Origin: Bradyrhizobium sp. | GTDB taxonomy: Bacteria; Pseudomonadota; Alphaproteobacteria; Rhizobiales; Xanthobacteraceae | Direction of reading: 5' to 3' | Length of the DNA stretch: 64,000 nt | Assembly (NCBI GenBank): GCA_028290305.1 | Contig: JAQGKC010000134.1 | Span: forward strand, 1 to 64,000 | Shown: positions 62,915 to 64,000 of the stretch, in pieces | Position numbering within the stretch: position 1 is the first letter of the stretch | Layout: every line of letters starts with the position of its first letter | The notes under the pieces: model-generated | The model's database searches: none | What the model saw: the letters and a program-made list of their open reading frames with translations, nothing else | Told to the model about the DNA's origin: nothing | Translations under genes and position numbers: made by a program

Positions 62915-64000
62915 TCAGGCAGCCAAGTGCGCGACGACGCGGGCCGCATCGGATTTGAGCTTTTGAATATCCAGGCCGGGAATGGCGCCGTTCTCCACAA
63001 CGATCCGGCCTCCGATCAGCAGATAGCGGAGATTGGCCGAGCCTGCGCATGTGACCGGAGCGATCATCGGATCGTGCATGCCGAAATGCCTGGGCTGATC
63101 CAGATTGAAGATGGCGATGTCGGCCTGTTGCCCAGGTGCAAGCGTACCGATCTGCGGCAACCCCAGCACGCGGGCGCCGCCAGCCGTCGCCCAGTGTACG
63201 ACGTCTTCCGCCGTGACCGCATCGGCGCCTTTGACGGCGCGATGGGTATGCCAGCAACTATGCATCTCGCTGATCATGTCGGCGGATTCGTTGGACGCTG
63301 CGCCATCCACGCCAAGCGACACCGCGCCGCCGAGGCGAGCCATCGCATCGGCAGGAGCGATACCGGAGCCGAGGCGGCAGTTGGATTGCGGACAATGCGC
63401 CATGCCGGTGCCTGTGCTCGCCAGGATCCGGACCTCATTGGGATCCAGATGAACCAGATGTGCGAACCACACATCGGGCCCGAGCCAGTCGTGCTCGGCC
63501 AGCCACTCGACCGGCCGCTTGCCATGAACCGACAGGCAAAAATCGACATACTCCGAACTTTCCGACAGATGGCTGTGCAGCCGCAGCTTCATCCGCCGCG
63601 CCGCCGCGACCGCTTCCTTCAGCTCGCCCGGATCGATTGACCATGTCGGCGTAGTCGGCGCCAACACGACCTGGGACAGGCTACCCGGCGAAGTGTCGTG
63701 AAAGCGCTGTGCACAGGCTTCGACCGACTTCAGTATGTGGTCGAGCGATTCGAGCGGCATCGGAACGAATTCGTCGGTATCGAAATGTCGCCCCTTGGTG
63801 GCGCCGCCGCGGCAGAAAACCAGACGGATTCCAAGGCTGCGCGCGACCTCGAAGATCACCTGAGCGGGTTCGAACCTGAAACTGTCGCTGAAAAGATAAT
63901 GATGATCGGCCACCGTCGTGGTGCCCGACAGCAGCATCTCGGCCAGTCCGATCCGTGCGGCTGTGGCCAGCGCCTCCTCGTCGATCCCCGACCAGAACGT
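62915..64000 (-). CDS. Amidohydrolase, partial (5' end outside window)
   Basis: The frame continues to the right edge: codons before the internal ATG at 63937 read TFWSGIDEEALATAARIGLAE. Family motifs include TTTVADHHYLFSD, LHSHLSESSEYV (His pair), AHCPQSNCRLGSG and LGVDGAASNESADM, as in 8-oxoguanine deaminase, TrzA and AtzB-like cyclic deaminases. It would hydrolyse a ring amino group or amide with a bound metal. The N-terminal metal HxH is beyond the window. It is transcribed ahead of the Rieske oxygenase and may act on the same nitrogen heterocycle. Confidence 0.9.
   Translation of the reverse strand, partial: TFWSGIDEEALATAARIGLAEMLLSGTTTVADHHYLFSDSFRFEPAQVIFEVARSLGIRLVFCRGGATKGRHFDTDEFVPMPLESLDHILKSVEACAQRFHDTSPGSLSQVVLAPTTPTWSIDPGELKEAVAAARRMKLRLHSHLSESSEYVDFCLSVHGKRPVEWLAEHDWLGPDVWFAHLVHLDPNEVRILASTGTGMAHCPQSNCRLGSGIAPADAMARLGGAVSLGVDGAASNESADMISEMHSCWHTHRAVKGADAVTAEDVVHWATAGGARVLGLPQIGTLAPGQQADIAIFNLDQPRHFGMHDPMIAPVTCAGSANLRYLLIGGRIVVENGAIPGLDIQKLKSDAARVVAHLAA

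Overview
The window looks like chromosomal DNA of a Bradyrhizobium-type alphaproteobacterium (order Hyphomicrobiales, family Nitrobacteraceae). The basis is the uniformly high GC and GC-ending codons, a GlnD tail, a RegS/RegR-type redox pair, an MmcB-family repair gene, PHB depolymerases, DUF2336 and pfam04392-type proteins, and many palindromic intergenic repeats of the kind common in this group. The genus is an inference; no rRNA or other marker is present.

Layout. 0-4.4 kb: the 3' end of glnD, an NTF2-like protein, an alkylation-repair pair (ogt and a fused Ada-AlkA), a PaaI-like thioesterase and a DUF1304 membrane protein. 4.4-13.3 kb: an orphan branched-chain-type binding protein, a bifunctional class A PBP, an acyltransferase-3 protein, a YkuD L,D-transpeptidase lipoprotein, a pfam04392 binding protein and a CPA1 antiporter. 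13.3-17.3 kb: an accessory-looking patch with an unrecognised membrane-anchored protein and two paralogous DUF2336 proteins. 17.6-25.2 kb: Tat-exported M19 dipeptidase, YgjP-like protease, intracellular PHB depolymerase, a two-gene ABC-2 exporter and the divergent RegS/RegR pair. 25.2-40 kb: a GGDEF/EAL protein, mmcB, two convergent GH13 enzymes, an MBL hydrolase, an HxlR regulator divergent from a small protein, a hybrid sensor kinase, a second PHB-depolymerase-family esterase, an MFS exporter and a beta/gamma-crystallin domain protein. 40.6-46.8 kb: sthA, an LLM flavin monooxygenase, a P450, a cupin and an SDR (redox and oxygenase genes). 46.9-51.2 kb: an HWE-type kinase, a second GGDEF/EAL protein, a CMD-family protein and YccF. 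51.4 kb: tRNA-Arg(CCG), followed at once by a transposase remnant and a compact amino-acid or peptide uptake and hydrolysis module: M24 peptidase, fused ABC permease-ATPase, M20 peptidase, periplasmic binding protein and divergent LysR regulator (51.6-57.9 kb). 58-64 kb: an MFS transporter, a large unrecognised helical protein, and a Rieske oxygenase with an amidohydrolase that runs off the right edge.

How the parts may work together. The LysR-controlled module is the best candidate for an undescribed functional system: a binding protein and fused importer would bring in an amino-acid derivative or dipeptide, which the two metallopeptidases would cleave in the cytosol. Its position beside a tRNA and a transposase fragment suggests acquisition by transfer. 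RegS/RegR, two c-di-GMP enzymes and two other kinases make the middle of the window rich in signalling. Several start codons were moved inward from the longest reading frame because a Shine-Dalgarno sequence or signal peptide decides them. No CRISPR array, rRNA or intact insertion sequence was seen.
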